In this document: one piece after another, positions 27,454-35,600 of the stretch | How the letters are laid out: every line of letters begins with the position of its first letter | Position numbering within the stretch: the first letter of the stretch is position 1 | Notes under the pieces: model-generated | Database searches by the model: none | What the model saw: the letters and a program-made list of their open reading frames with translations, nothing else | What the model was told of the DNA's origin: nothing | Program-made: the position numbers and the translations under genes | DNA from: CALSMU01 sp965230225 | GTDB taxonomy: Bacteria > Bacteroidota > Bacteroidia > Flavobacteriales_D > Parvicellaceae | Assembly: GCA_965230225.1 (NCBI GenBank) | Contig: CBDDKM010000010.1 | Location: 868,001-932,000 of the forward strand | DNA length: 64,000 nt | Direction: 5' to 3'

Positions 27454-27964
27454 TTAAAATTTCTTTATACAACTGATAATTTTCGTCATCAAAACACACA
27501 AACAACACTTCATTAATCGTGTTATCTGCTTGAAAAGCTCGAACTGCATCTATGGCAATTTCTGCGGCTAATAGTTTAGGAAAACGATAAATTCCAGTAC
27601 TTATGTTTGGAAATGCTATCGTTTTCCTTCCTAATTCAACCATCAATTGTAATGATTTAACATAACAGCTCTCTAGCTGTTTCTTCTTTTTATCTTCTCC
27701 CTTCCCCTCATTCCAGACTGGACCTACTGTATGAATAACGAATTGAGCAGATAAATTACCAGCAGTGGTATACACGGCATCGCCTGTTAAGCACTTACCT
27801 TGTCTGTTTCTAATGGCTTTACATTCATTTAATATTTCAGGGCCTCCAGCTCTATGAATTGCACCATCTACTCCACCACCACCTAATAATGATGAATTCG
27901 CTGCATTTACTATTACATCCACATTCACCTTAGTAATATCACCTTTCACAACTTTTATTCTCAT
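27437..27964 (-). CDS. MacroD/YmdB-type macro domain protein, ADP-ribose deacylase/hydrolase
   Basis: 175 residues. Classic MacroD-type macro domain: GDITKVNVDVIVNAANSSL with N20/N23, GGGGVDGAIHRAGG with D33 and H37, HTVGPVW, and FPNISTGIYRFP for the phosphate-binding loop. Enzymes with these residues remove ADP-ribose from acidic side chains or nucleic-acid phosphates and deacetylate O-acetyl-ADP-ribose. It starts in a 4-bp ATGA overlap with the preceding YRPVG gene and ends 17 bp inside kptA. An eraser of ADP-ribosylation, or a hydrolase of an ADP-ribose derivative made by its neighbours, is the likely role. Confidence 0.93.
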   Translation of the reverse strand: MRIKVVKGDITKVNVDVIVNAANSSLLGGGGVDGAIHRAGGPEILNECKAIRNRQGKCLTGDAVYTTAGNLSAQFVIHTVGPVWNEGKGEDKKKKQLESCYVKSLQLMVELGRKTIAFPNISTGIYRFPKLLAAEIAIDAVRAFQADNTINEVLFVCFDDENYQLYKEILNEKST

Positions 27965-28371
27965 CTCAATTCACTTAAAATGTCTAACAATAGTTTGGTT
28001 TCCGGCATAGTAAACTCACTTCCAAAAAAGGCAGAAACCACCTCAATGCCTCCCACTATATTAGCATTGAACTCTTCTAACTCTTCAGCTGGCACCCATA
28101 ACTCATCATGCCCAAATGCCCCAACATTCTGAACTTCATATTTATCGAGGAACTCAGTTGGTAATTGAAAAGAGGTAACCGCTCCTAAATATCCAGAAAA
28201 CTCATCTTTTGTGTTCCAGTCATTTGCGATTTGCTCAGCATATTCTTGATTCAATACAGGATAAAAAATAGGTTGCCAATCCAATCTTGGAGGAAAGGAT
28301 TTGAACCCAGAATCTGCGATCAACTTCAATTCTTTAACTCCAACCGGTCTATATAATTTTCTCAATTTCAT
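27961..28371 (-). CDS. Small YRPVG-motif protein of the NADAR/KptA cluster, unknown function
   Basis: 136 residues, no signal peptide or membrane segment. Striking motifs: LYRPVG near the start, GFKSFPPRLDWQPIFYPVLN (about 23-42), EYAEQIANDWN (about 43-53) and NVGAFGHDELWVPAEELEEFNANIVGGIEVV (about 82-112). I recall proteins with this pattern being labelled ADP-ribosylation/crystallin J1, but they are far too short for an ADP-ribosylglycohydrolase, so I do not trust the name. Its invariant Tyr, Arg, Trp and Asn residues suggest an enzyme or nucleotide-binding protein rather than a structural one. It starts 23 bp inside the NADAR gene and overlaps the macro gene by 4 bp. Confidence 0.8.
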   Translation of the reverse strand: MKLRKLYRPVGVKELKLIADSGFKSFPPRLDWQPIFYPVLNQEYAEQIANDWNTKDEFSGYLGAVTSFQLPTEFLDKYEVQNVGAFGHDELWVPAEELEEFNANIVGGIEVVSAFFGSEFTMPETKLLLDILSELR

Positions 28372-28915
28372 TTCTCAATATTTCTCTTGCCTCCATCAAG
28401 GCAAATCCTAATAAATTTTGTCCTCTCCACTTGTTGGGATCATGACATTTTTCGTTGCTTTCTGCCATTCCAATTCCCCAAATTCGGTCCATTGGACTAG
28501 CTTCTACAATCACTCGTTTACCTGTACCTAGCAAAAACTCTTTTAGTGATTCATCCTGATCAAACTTCAATACATTTCCTTTTACAACAATATCGAATTT
28601 ATGATCGTTCCACACCTCAGGATTAAATCCTCTCACCTTTCTACCTAACTTTTTCGCTTCTGCCGGAGTTTCTACCTGAAGTACTTTTTCTGCTATCTCC
28701 ACATCATTAAACAACACAGCTTTATGATACATCATCCAATGTTCAGCAGTCTTAAACTTTTTCCCTTCCCATTCGAATAATGCAGGCCACCACTGACTAA
28801 AACAACTTTTTATAATGCTTCCATCTGCAGAAGGACGATGCCCCCAGAAAAACAAGTATTTAAACTTATTACCTTTTTCTATTTCGTTAACTAATTGTTT
28901 TACTGATCGAATCAT
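28349..28915 (-). CDS. NADAR family protein (YbiA-like N-glycosidase), first gene of the operon
   Basis: 188 residues. NADAR signature residues in order: FFWGH (about 22-26), SCFSQWWPALFEW (about 37-49), TAEHWMMYHKAVLF (about 56-69), WGIGMAESN (about 146-154) and WRGQNLLGFALMEAR (about 163-177). Family members hydrolyse N-glycosidic bonds of ribose derivatives: YbiA/RibX acts on riboflavin intermediates, and some NADAR proteins remove ADP-ribose from guanine in nucleic acid. Leading a run with KptA and two macro domains, the ADP-ribose role fits better than riboflavin clearance. The ATG at 28915 sits about 16 bases from the expected transcription start, with a palindrome over the -7 box. Confidence 0.93.
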   Translation of the reverse strand: MIRSVKQLVNEIEKGNKFKYLFFWGHRPSADGSIIKSCFSQWWPALFEWEGKKFKTAEHWMMYHKAVLFNDVEIAEKVLQVETPAEAKKLGRKVRGFNPEVWNDHKFDIVVKGNVLKFDQDESLKEFLLGTGKRVIVEASPMDRIWGIGMAESNEKCHDPNKWRGQNLLGFALMEAREILRNEIEKII

Positions 28916-28919
28916 AATT

Positions 28920-28942
28920 ATTTGTGTTAATTCAACACAAAT
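28920..28942 (-). promoter_or_regulatory. Perfect palindrome over the NADAR promoter, candidate repressor operator
   Basis: ATTTGTGTT and AACACAAAT are perfect 9-bp arms around a 5-bp centre. The palindrome covers the last bases of the -7 box and the expected start of transcription, and ends 5 bp before the NADAR ATG. This is where a repressor dimer would block RNA polymerase. A related TTTTGTGT half-site lies at 28972-28979. No regulator gene is next to it; a Nudix-type NrtR-like sensor of NAD metabolites is one candidate, but nothing in the window identifies it. Confidence 0.7.
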
Positions 28943-28968
28943 GTATTTTAATATTTTTAAGAAACAAA
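28938..28968 (-). promoter_or_regulatory. Promoter of the NADAR-KptA operon
   Basis: On the minus strand, TTTG (28965-28968) is followed by exactly 19 bases and TACATTTG (28938-28945), matching the Bacteroidetes housekeeping promoter TTTG-N19-TAnnTTTG. The expected transcription start is near 28931, giving a very short leader before ATG at 28915. Confidence 0.75.
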
Positions 28969-29011
28969 TTATTTTGTGTCTTTTTTACACTTTTTATTTT
29001 TCAAACAAAAA

Positions 29012-29035
29012 AAAGCGCCCAAAAGAGGACGCTTT
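29012..29035 (-). terminator. Terminator of the SDR gene
   Basis: AAAGCGCCC and GGACGCTTT pair over 9 positions with one mismatch around a 6-nt loop, next to an A-run that reads as eight or more T on the minus strand. It lies 18 bp behind the SDR stop and separates the SDR gene from the NADAR promoter. Confidence 0.85.
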
Positions 29036-29053
29036 CTTCACCTATTTTCAGGG

Positions 29054-29872
29054 CTACTTAATTCTACTCATGATCACCTTATCAAATCTTCGATCACTAA
29101 GCCATCTCCTCATGAACAACATTGGTTTTGCCCATTTTCCTGCAGCATACCTGGTTTTAGGCTTATTGCTCTTTATGGCAGAAGAAATTACATCAGATAT
29201 CACTTTTGATGGAGACCCCTGTCCCTGATCAAACATCTGCTTCATGGCACTCACTATCTTTTGGGTAAATGAACTATATGGTCCTTCACCTGATCGATCG
29301 ATCATTGGCTGTAACATCACATCTCCAAACTCAGTAACAATTGCTCCGGGTTCTACAATAACCACATCAATTCCAAATTGACTTACCTCTAGACGCAAAC
29401 AATCGCTCCACCCCTCCAGTGCATGTTTGGTGGCATGATACCAAGCTCCAAGGGGTGTATAAATTTTCCCTCCTACGGAAGATATATTGATGATTTTCCC
29501 ACTTTTTTGCTTTCTCATATAAGGAAGCACCTCTTGTGTTAAGCGCGCCAGCCCAAAAAGGTTTACTTCAAACTGCCTTCTGGCATCATCGATGGATACA
29601 TCTTCTACTGCTCCATAAACCGCATACCCTGCATTGTTTACCAACACATCTATCTTACCGTGTTTATCTACTATCTTTTGAACTCCGGATACAATTTGCT
29701 CTTCGTCGGTTACATCCATTTTAATGGCATCGCCTCCTGCTCTAATAAGCTCTTGCATTTTTTCTATCCTTCTTGCAGCACCATACACTATATGCCCCTC
29801 CTTTATTAGCTGTAAAGCTGTTTCCTTACCCATTCCAGAAGATGCTCCTGTTACTAATACTACTTTTTTCAT
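29054..29872 (-). CDS. SDR family NAD(P)-dependent oxidoreductase
   Basis: 272 residues, a classical short-chain dehydrogenase. Rossmann motif TGASSGMGKE near the start, with R33/R34 after strand 2 favouring NADP; DVTDEEQI; NNAGYAVYG; the catalytic Ser in NISSVGG; and the Tyr-Lys pair in WYHATKHALEG. PG motif in VEPGAIVTEFG. The C-terminal helix is longer than in small SDRs, as in oxidoreductases acting on hydrophobic alcohols or ketones. The substrate cannot be told. It stands alone between a terminator and the AraC gene, which is on the same strand 152 bp upstream and could control it. Confidence 0.9.
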   Translation of the reverse strand: MKKVVLVTGASSGMGKETALQLIKEGHIVYGAARRIEKMQELIRAGGDAIKMDVTDEEQIVSGVQKIVDKHGKIDVLVNNAGYAVYGAVEDVSIDDARRQFEVNLFGLARLTQEVLPYMRKQKSGKIINISSVGGKIYTPLGAWYHATKHALEGWSDCLRLEVSQFGIDVVIVEPGAIVTEFGDVMLQPMIDRSGEGPYSSFTQKIVSAMKQMFDQGQGSPSKVISDVISSAIKSNKPKTRYAAGKWAKPMLFMRRWLSDRRFDKVIMSRIK

Positions 29873-29971
29873 TTGATTCTTATTTATTGTACACTACAAA
29901 GAACGTACAGATTAATAGCAGTATTAAACACCTATTACTGAACTTCAAACACTTTTTACTGATCATAAAAA

Positions 29972-29998
29972 AAGCTCAACACTGGATGTATTGAGCTT
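29972..29998 (-). terminator. Terminator of the AraC-family gene
   Basis: AAGCTCAA and TTGAGCTT form a perfect 8-bp stem around an 11-nt loop, with a run of A on the plus strand that becomes T on the minus strand. It lies 26 bp behind the AraC stop. Confidence 0.8.
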
Positions 29999-30024
29999 AT
30001 ATCTTTTCGGCTATTACAACTCGA

Positions 30025-30933
30025 TTAATTTAGATTAATGTCTCGGTATTTTTGTGGGGTTAATCCGGTTTTTTGTTTAAAAACTCTACTAAAATAATGT
30101 GGATAATTATATCCTAAATCGTAAGCTATTTCGCTTACACTTCCCTGAGAGTTTAGCAGCTTTGTTTTAGCCAGTTCTACCACATAATCATTAATGTGTT
30201 CTTTGGTGTTTCTACCGGTTTCCTTTTTAAGCAAATCACTTAAGTAATTGGCTGATAAATTCACCTTATCTGCAAAGTATTGTATAGTGGGAGAACCATC
30301 TTTTAATTGTTTATTCTCATTGTAATACTCCCTGATCAATTGCTCAACTTCGCTTACCACATCTTTATTGCTGTGGGATCTGGTATGGAACTGACGCTCA
30401 TAAAAACGGTTGCAATAATTGAGCAGTAATTCCAGGTTAGATACCAGCAACGCCTGACTGTGACCATCAATGTTTTGATCCAGCTCGTATTCAATTTTAG
30501 AAATACAATCGTTCAAAATCCCCTCTTCTTTTTTGGATAAATGAAGTGCTTCGTACACATCGTAAGAAAAGAAGGAATAATCGTTTATGTGTTTTCCTAA
30601 ATTGGATTGTCTAATTAAATCGGGATGAAAAAACAACATCCATCCATTATTAACTTTTACATCATTGCTGGCAGACATTACCTGACCGGGACCAATAAAT
30701 ACTAGAACTCCCTCTTCAAAATCGTAATAATTTCTACCATACTGCATTCCGCAATCGGCATCCTTCATCATTACTGCGTAATAATCACTCACTACTTTTT
30801 GATTCCTCATCTCCTCCGGCATCACCATTTTTGAAGCATCAATCACCCCAATTAAAGGGTGCTTGGGTTCTTCAAATCCCATTCCTTTAAAAATCTTGCT
30901 CAATGATTTTATTCTAATTATATCGTCTGACAT
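30025..30933 (-). CDS. AraC family transcriptional regulator
   Basis: 302 residues. The N-terminal two thirds form a cupin-like sensor region (MQYGRNYYDFEEGVLVFIGPGQVMSAS, NGWMLFFHPDLIRQSNLGKHINDYSFFSY), and the C-terminal about 100 residues hold two helix-turn-helix motifs, ending with the AraC signature VSEIAYDLGYNYPHYFSRVFKQKTGLTPQKYR. The sensor N-terminus is of the type found next to small oxidoreductase genes in Bacteroidetes. The SDR gene downstream on the same strand is the obvious candidate target, though a terminator separates them. Effector unknown. Confidence 0.9.
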   Translation of the reverse strand: MSDDIIRIKSLSKIFKGMGFEEPKHPLIGVIDASKMVMPEEMRNQKVVSDYYAVMMKDADCGMQYGRNYYDFEEGVLVFIGPGQVMSASNDVKVNNGWMLFFHPDLIRQSNLGKHINDYSFFSYDVYEALHLSKKEEGILNDCISKIEYELDQNIDGHSQALLVSNLELLLNYCNRFYERQFHTRSHSNKDVVSEVEQLIREYYNENKQLKDGSPTIQYFADKVNLSANYLSDLLKKETGRNTKEHINDYVVELAKTKLLNSQGSVSEIAYDLGYNYPHYFSRVFKQKTGLTPQKYRDINLN

Positions 30934-31050
30934 ACTTATTGTTTTAGCATTTCTTCTCAGTTTCCAAAATTATGAGTAACTGCAAAAGGAACTGAACACA
31001 ATTTACGCAATTAATAACACTTTTTACGGATTGTTTTTGGAAGTAAAAAT

Positions 31051-31168
31051 CCTTGGGGCAAGCCCACGAGGCATTTAATGAAATATTCTTTTCGTTTTCA
31101 AACTTTACTTTTTCGCACGAGACAAGCCTCGGAGTATTGACCCGTAGACCCCGCTGCAAAAGCGGGGT
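31051..31168. repeat. Compound REP-like palindromic element
   Basis: Three GC-rich stem-loops in an AT-rich spacer: CCTTGGGGCAAGCCCACGAGG (31051-31071, imperfect), CGAGACAAGCCTCG (31118-31131) and ACCCCGCT/AGCGGGGT with a 5-nt loop (31148-31168). The first two share a GGCTTG core in the minus orientation. Such units are typical of repetitive extragenic palindromes spread by REP-associated tyrosine transposases. No transposase is present in the window, and other copies cannot be checked here. Confidence 0.5.
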
Positions 31169-31234
31169 TGGTTCTACTTGCAATTTTGAGTGCGTCTTTT
31201 CAGACTTCTCAAAATTGAGTTTCACCAACAAAAA

Positions 31235-31256
31235 AGCCCCACCAAATGGTGAGGCT
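31235..31256 (-). terminator. Terminator of the YceI gene
   Basis: AGCCCCACC and GGTGAGGCT pair over 9 positions with one wobble around a 4-nt AAAT loop; the flanking A-run on the plus strand supplies the T-run. It lies 20 bp behind the YceI stop. Confidence 0.85.
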
Positions 31257-31276
31257 CTAACAAAAAACTAATTGTA

Positions 31277-31801
31277 TTACTCTACCGGAATTTCAAATTG
31301 AATCACCACATCGGTTTTTTCCGGCTTCTTTTTACTAAAAGATCCTAAGTCGTAATTGGACACCTGAATGGTACATTCTCCCTTGAATGTTTTATCCGCA
31401 TATGATAAAGTAATTACCTCATCGTGCTCGTCCGACTTAATCTTCATCTTCCCTTTCATTACAATCTTTCCATCTTTCTTGGAAAACTCTGTACTGGAAA
31501 ATGTCATTTTAGGATACTTCTCTGCATCAAAAAAGTCTTCACTTTTCAAGTGTTCATCTCTCTTTCTGTTACCGGTACTTAGTGTACTAACATCCACAGA
31601 TCCTTTAACAGAAGAATGCTCCAAATCGTTTACATCAAAATTGATGGTAGCTTCAAATCCACCAACTGTTCCTTCTGTTTTTTGCATATCAGCAATGAAA
31701 CTGATTTTTACAGCATCAGACTTTACTTTTAATTGTTGCGAATATGTTGTTGCAGACACCAATAACAGCAGTGCCAATAATGCAGGTCTTAATTTTTTCA
31801 T
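31277..31801 (-). CDS. YceI family periplasmic protein
   Basis: 174 residues from ATG at 31801. A longer frame reaches 31855, but the internal Met begins a clean signal peptide (MKKLRPALLALLLL, cleavage near TYSQ). The mature part has the YceI lipocalin-like barrel pattern: VKISFIADMQKTEGTVGGFEATINFD, KRDEHLKSEDFFDAEKYPKMTFSST and VITLSYADKTFKGE. YceI proteins bind polyisoprenoids or other long hydrophobic molecules in the periplasm. The Crp/Fnr-type regulator gene lies 74 bp upstream on the same strand, so the two may be co-transcribed. Confidence 0.92.
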   Translation of the reverse strand: MKKLRPALLALLLLVSATTYSQQLKVKSDAVKISFIADMQKTEGTVGGFEATINFDVNDLEHSSVKGSVDVSTLSTGNRKRDEHLKSEDFFDAEKYPKMTFSSTEFSKKDGKIVMKGKMKIKSDEHDEVITLSYADKTFKGECTIQVSNYDLGSFSKKKPEKTDVVIQFEIPVE

Positions 31802-31875
31802 TGTATTGTTTTTAAATGTTGGAACAAATTTCAGAAAGTAAAATCTTCCCTGCATTAATCTAGATTAAGAAAGCA

Positions 31876-32457
31876 CTATCCTTCCTTTAAATATTTAGAT
31901 TTTACTTTACTTAAAGCTTCTGGAGTGAGACCTAAGTAAGAGGCAATCATTCGTTGAGGCACACGCTCTACGATAGAAGGGTAAGTAGCAACAAAGTCTT
32001 TATACCGCTCTAAAGCCGTTGCGCTCATAAGCATGATTACCCTTTTTTGAAGTACCTGAATTCTTCGGAATAAACGATGTATCTCCTCGGCAACTTCGCT
32101 TTGATTAATCAAGTTTTCGTAGTTATGAATGAGTTTACCACTGATTACTTCAACCTCTGTATCTTCTACGGCATCTACAAAAAATTCTGATTTACTCCCC
32201 TGAACATGAGCTGCCATCTCGCTTACCACCCATCCTTCAGGACCAAATAAAAAGATGTGTTCCTTACCTTTAGAATCTATGGTATAGCTTCTCAGCAAGC
32301 CAGACCTCACGTAGTACACATCTGGATTTAACTTATCCTTTTCCTGTAGCAACGTTCCCTTAGAAACTTGAATTATTTTAATGCTGCTAAGTAATTCTTC
32401 CTTTCTCTCTTCGGAGATATTAACCAAAGATTTTATTCTATTTGTTATCGAATCCAA
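31876..32457 (-). CDS. Crp/Fnr family transcriptional regulator
   Basis: 193 residues. An N-terminal cyclic-nucleotide-binding-like beta-roll (KGTLLQEKDKLNPDVYYVRSGLLRSYTIDSKGKEHIFLFGPEGWVVSE), a dimer helix and a C-terminal winged helix (VPQRMIASYLGLTPEALSKVKSKYL). There is no cysteine cluster for an Fe-S centre, and the cAMP-binding residues are not evident, which is usual for the small Bacteroidetes Crp paralogues. YceI lies just downstream and is a likely target, or partner in the same unit. Signal unknown. Confidence 0.9.
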   Translation of the reverse strand: MDSITNRIKSLVNISEERKEELLSSIKIIQVSKGTLLQEKDKLNPDVYYVRSGLLRSYTIDSKGKEHIFLFGPEGWVVSEMAAHVQGSKSEFFVDAVEDTEVEVISGKLIHNYENLINQSEVAEEIHRLFRRIQVLQKRVIMLMSATALERYKDFVATYPSIVERVPQRMIASYLGLTPEALSKVKSKYLKEG

Positions 32458-32641
32458 AATATTATACTGCTATTCGCACACAAAATTAAAGGAAATTCTT
32501 CCATAACTGTTAAATTTAAAATAGAACACTCTTAAACTGTTGAATATTACACTACTTCCAGAAAAAAAATAATTTTTTTTCACTTTAGTAGCAACCCTCC
32601 CCCTAGTTTTGCAGTCTAGGAGATACTACAACACTACTATG

Positions 32642-32678
32642 GCTTATTGTATCTATTTGAAAGAGTAGAAACAATAGC
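32642..32678 (+). promoter_or_regulatory. Inverted repeat just before the start of the choice-of-anchor L gene
   Basis: GCTTATTGTATC and GAAACAATAGC can pair with one bulge or mismatch around a 14-nt loop, ending 3 bases before ATG at 32681. In the mRNA it could hide the start region and limit translation. The stem is short and AU-rich, so it may be chance. Confidence 0.3.
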
Positions 32679-32680
32679 TT

Positions 32681-35600
32681 ATGAAACAACTACTGAACAC
32701 CGCGTACCTGACCCTTTTACTAGGGCTATTTACGTCTTTATCGAACCAAAGTTATGGCCAACTTGTGGTGCACGACACCGTGACCTCAGCTGACCTTGCC
32801 AACACCATTTCCGGTGCTGGAGTTACTATTTCTAATGTTACCCTCAACTGTAACAATGGAGCCTACGGAACATTTGATGCCAGCGCTTCGAATGTTGGAA
32901 TTGGATCCGGAATTCTACTTACAACTGGTTTAGCCAATACCCCTACCAATGCATGTGCTTATAACCTAAGCTTATACGATACAGGAAACGACGGTTGGGC
33001 CTGCGGACACATTGAAGTGTACCAGGACGGTGTTTTGATTGGCACCTATACCGAAACCTCTACCTGGGGTTCTACTACTTTTAATATACTCGTAACGGAT
33101 GGAGCTTCTATAGAAATTGTATACGTTACCACCGGTGGAGCTGGTTGTGACGAAAACGAACACAGTTTTGAATTAATGGATGCCAACTGGAACATTGTTG
33201 CTAATGTTGGTGGGTTCGGAACGGGAGGGCCAATTCCTACTGGAAGCCAATATACTGGAACAGTAAACTGTACAGGAGCTATGGGATACTTTGGAGCACC
33301 GGGGCCAAACAGCAGCGATTTAGCAAGTTGGGACTGGGGACAGGTAACCAATGACCCTGATCTAATTACTCTAGACCCTGATGCTACTAACGATGTTTGT
33401 ATTCTAGAATTTGATATCCTCCCTACGTGCGATACCATGAAAATTGATTATGTATTCGCCTCTGAGGAGTACCCTAACTTTGTGGGATCATTTAACGATG
33501 CCTTTGGATTTTTCCTAACAGGACCTAACCCAGCAGGAGGAAACTACACCGGACAAAATATTGCTACCATTCCAGGAACAGGAGGAACACCAGTAACCAT
33601 TAATAATGTAAACAACGGGCCTGCCAATGCCGGACCATGTGCCAATTGTGCATACTACGTAAACAATGGCTTTGGCGACGATTGCTGGAACACTCCTCAA
33701 CCAGGACATTGTACAGATTCTACCATTATCAGATACAACGGAATGACTGTTCCTATGACTGCAGAAGCACCTGTAGTTCCATGTCAGACTTACCACATGA
33801 AAATTGCCATTGCAGACGTAATGGACCACGCATACGATTCTGGAGTATTTCTAGCCTATCAGGGACTTAACTGCCCGAATGGAAATACTGTTCAGGTGGC
33901 TATGCACCAAGATCAAATTATTGAAGGATGTCAGGATGGTGAATTCGACATCATCAGAATTGGAGATACTACAGTACCTTTCACAGTGGACTTCCAATAC
34001 CTTGGTAGCGCTACCAGCGGAACGGATTACACCGCACCTCCTACTACAGTTACATTCCCGGTTGGAGATACTATTGAGTCTTTTACCATTCCGGGAATTT
34101 ATGATGGTATTCCGGAAGGAACTGAGACCATTACTATTGTAGCGAGCTACACCCTTTGTTCTGGTACACTTACTACCGATACAATTGAATTAACCATTGT
34201 TGACGAACCTATCCTAAACTTTACCCCGGTTGATGAAAACTGCGGAGTATGTGATGGTGAAGCAACAGTTGATATGACTCCGTCTACTGCTCCGCTAACG
34301 TATACCTGGGATGCAGGAACTGGAAACCAAACCACACAAACAGCTACCAATTTATGCCCTGGAACGTATAGTGTAACAGTGGTAGATGCCAACGGATGTA
34401 CCTCTGTTGATTCTACCTCAATTTCTTCGGTTGGGGGGCCTCCATTGGGTGTTACCACCACAGATGAAACCTGTCTGGGACTAGGTGATGGAATCATTTC
34501 TTACACTGTTGGTGGATCTGCTCCGGTAGATGTTTACTTGGATGGAGTATTACAAACCGGAGGATCACCATTTACTGGCATATCTCCAGGAACTTATACC
34601 GTATTAATTATTGAACCTATTGCAGGCTGTCAATCAGATACTGTAATTACCATCAATGCAGGACCTTGTTGTCTTTCAGCCACCACTTCAACCACCGATG
34701 AAACCTGCAACGGACAATGCGATGGTACCGCAACAGTAGACGGGACAGCCAATGCAGTAGGATCAACAATTACTTACAACTGGTTAGATGCCAATGGTAC
34801 CGCAATTGGACAAACCACAGCAACAGCTACCGGACTTTGTTCAGGAACTTATCAGGTAGAAATTTCTGATAGTTTATGTACCATAACTGAAACGGTAAAC
34901 ATCGGATCACCAGTACCTGTCACCATTTCTGCATCTAACGATACTACCATTTGTTTAGGTGGGGCTGCCATCCTAACAGCAACAGGAAACAATGGAACAA
35001 CTCCTTATAGCTATACCTGGTCCAATGGATTAAACTCAGATTCATTTGGAATGATCACCACAGTAGACTCTACTGTTACGGTATATGCCACTGATGCCAA
35101 TGGATGCATCTCTGATACTACAACAGTGAATGTAACTGTTAATCCTCCTATGACAGTTACGGTAAGCAACGACACTACCATTTGTGCAGGAAGCTTTACT
35201 GACTTATCGGCCAATGCTCTTGGAGGAGATGGTGGACCTTATACTTATACCTGGTCGGACGGGACTTCAGTTTTAGGAACAGGAAATCCGATTACAGTTA
35301 CTCCATCAGATACAACAACATATTACGTGGTAGTAACTGATGGATGCGAAACCCCTGCTATGGGAGACTCTATTTTAGTTTCCGTAGAACCTGCTCCTGA
35401 TGTTCAATTCTCATCGGATACTTTAAATGGTTGTGTTTCCTTGCCAGTTCAATTTACTAATGACACTGACCCGGCATCGGTTGGAACCGTGTTATGGGAC
35501 CTGGGAGATGGAACCACCAGTACAGACATTAATGGAGTAAATCATGTGTATAACACTCCTGGATGTTATGATGTTTCTTTAACGGTAACTTCCAACAACG

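Larger units (their letters stand above)
30934..31276. other. Non-coding stretch with a REP-like element
   Basis: 343 bp between the AraC and YceI genes. It contains three hairpins (31051-31071, about 31118-31131 and 31148-31168) that read as a compound REP-like element, then the terminator of YceI (31235-31256). Open frames here on both strands run straight through the hairpins and show no protein features, so I treat the region as non-coding. The AraC promoter should lie in 30934-31040, where I see no clear TAnnTTTG box. Confidence 0.55.

Noticed and set aside
25570..28915. Reading the NADAR operon as a DarTG-type toxin-antitoxin
   Set aside because: No DarT-like ADP-ribosyltransferase is present in or next to the operon; all members look like erasers or processing enzymes.
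28815..29228. Plus-strand frame of 137 codons
   Set aside because: It crosses the NADAR start, its promoter and the SDR terminator and gene end in antisense.
30944..31271. Open frames of 95 and 72 codons on opposite strands over the REP-like region
   Set aside because: Both run through the hairpins, have no protein features and contradict the intergenic layout.
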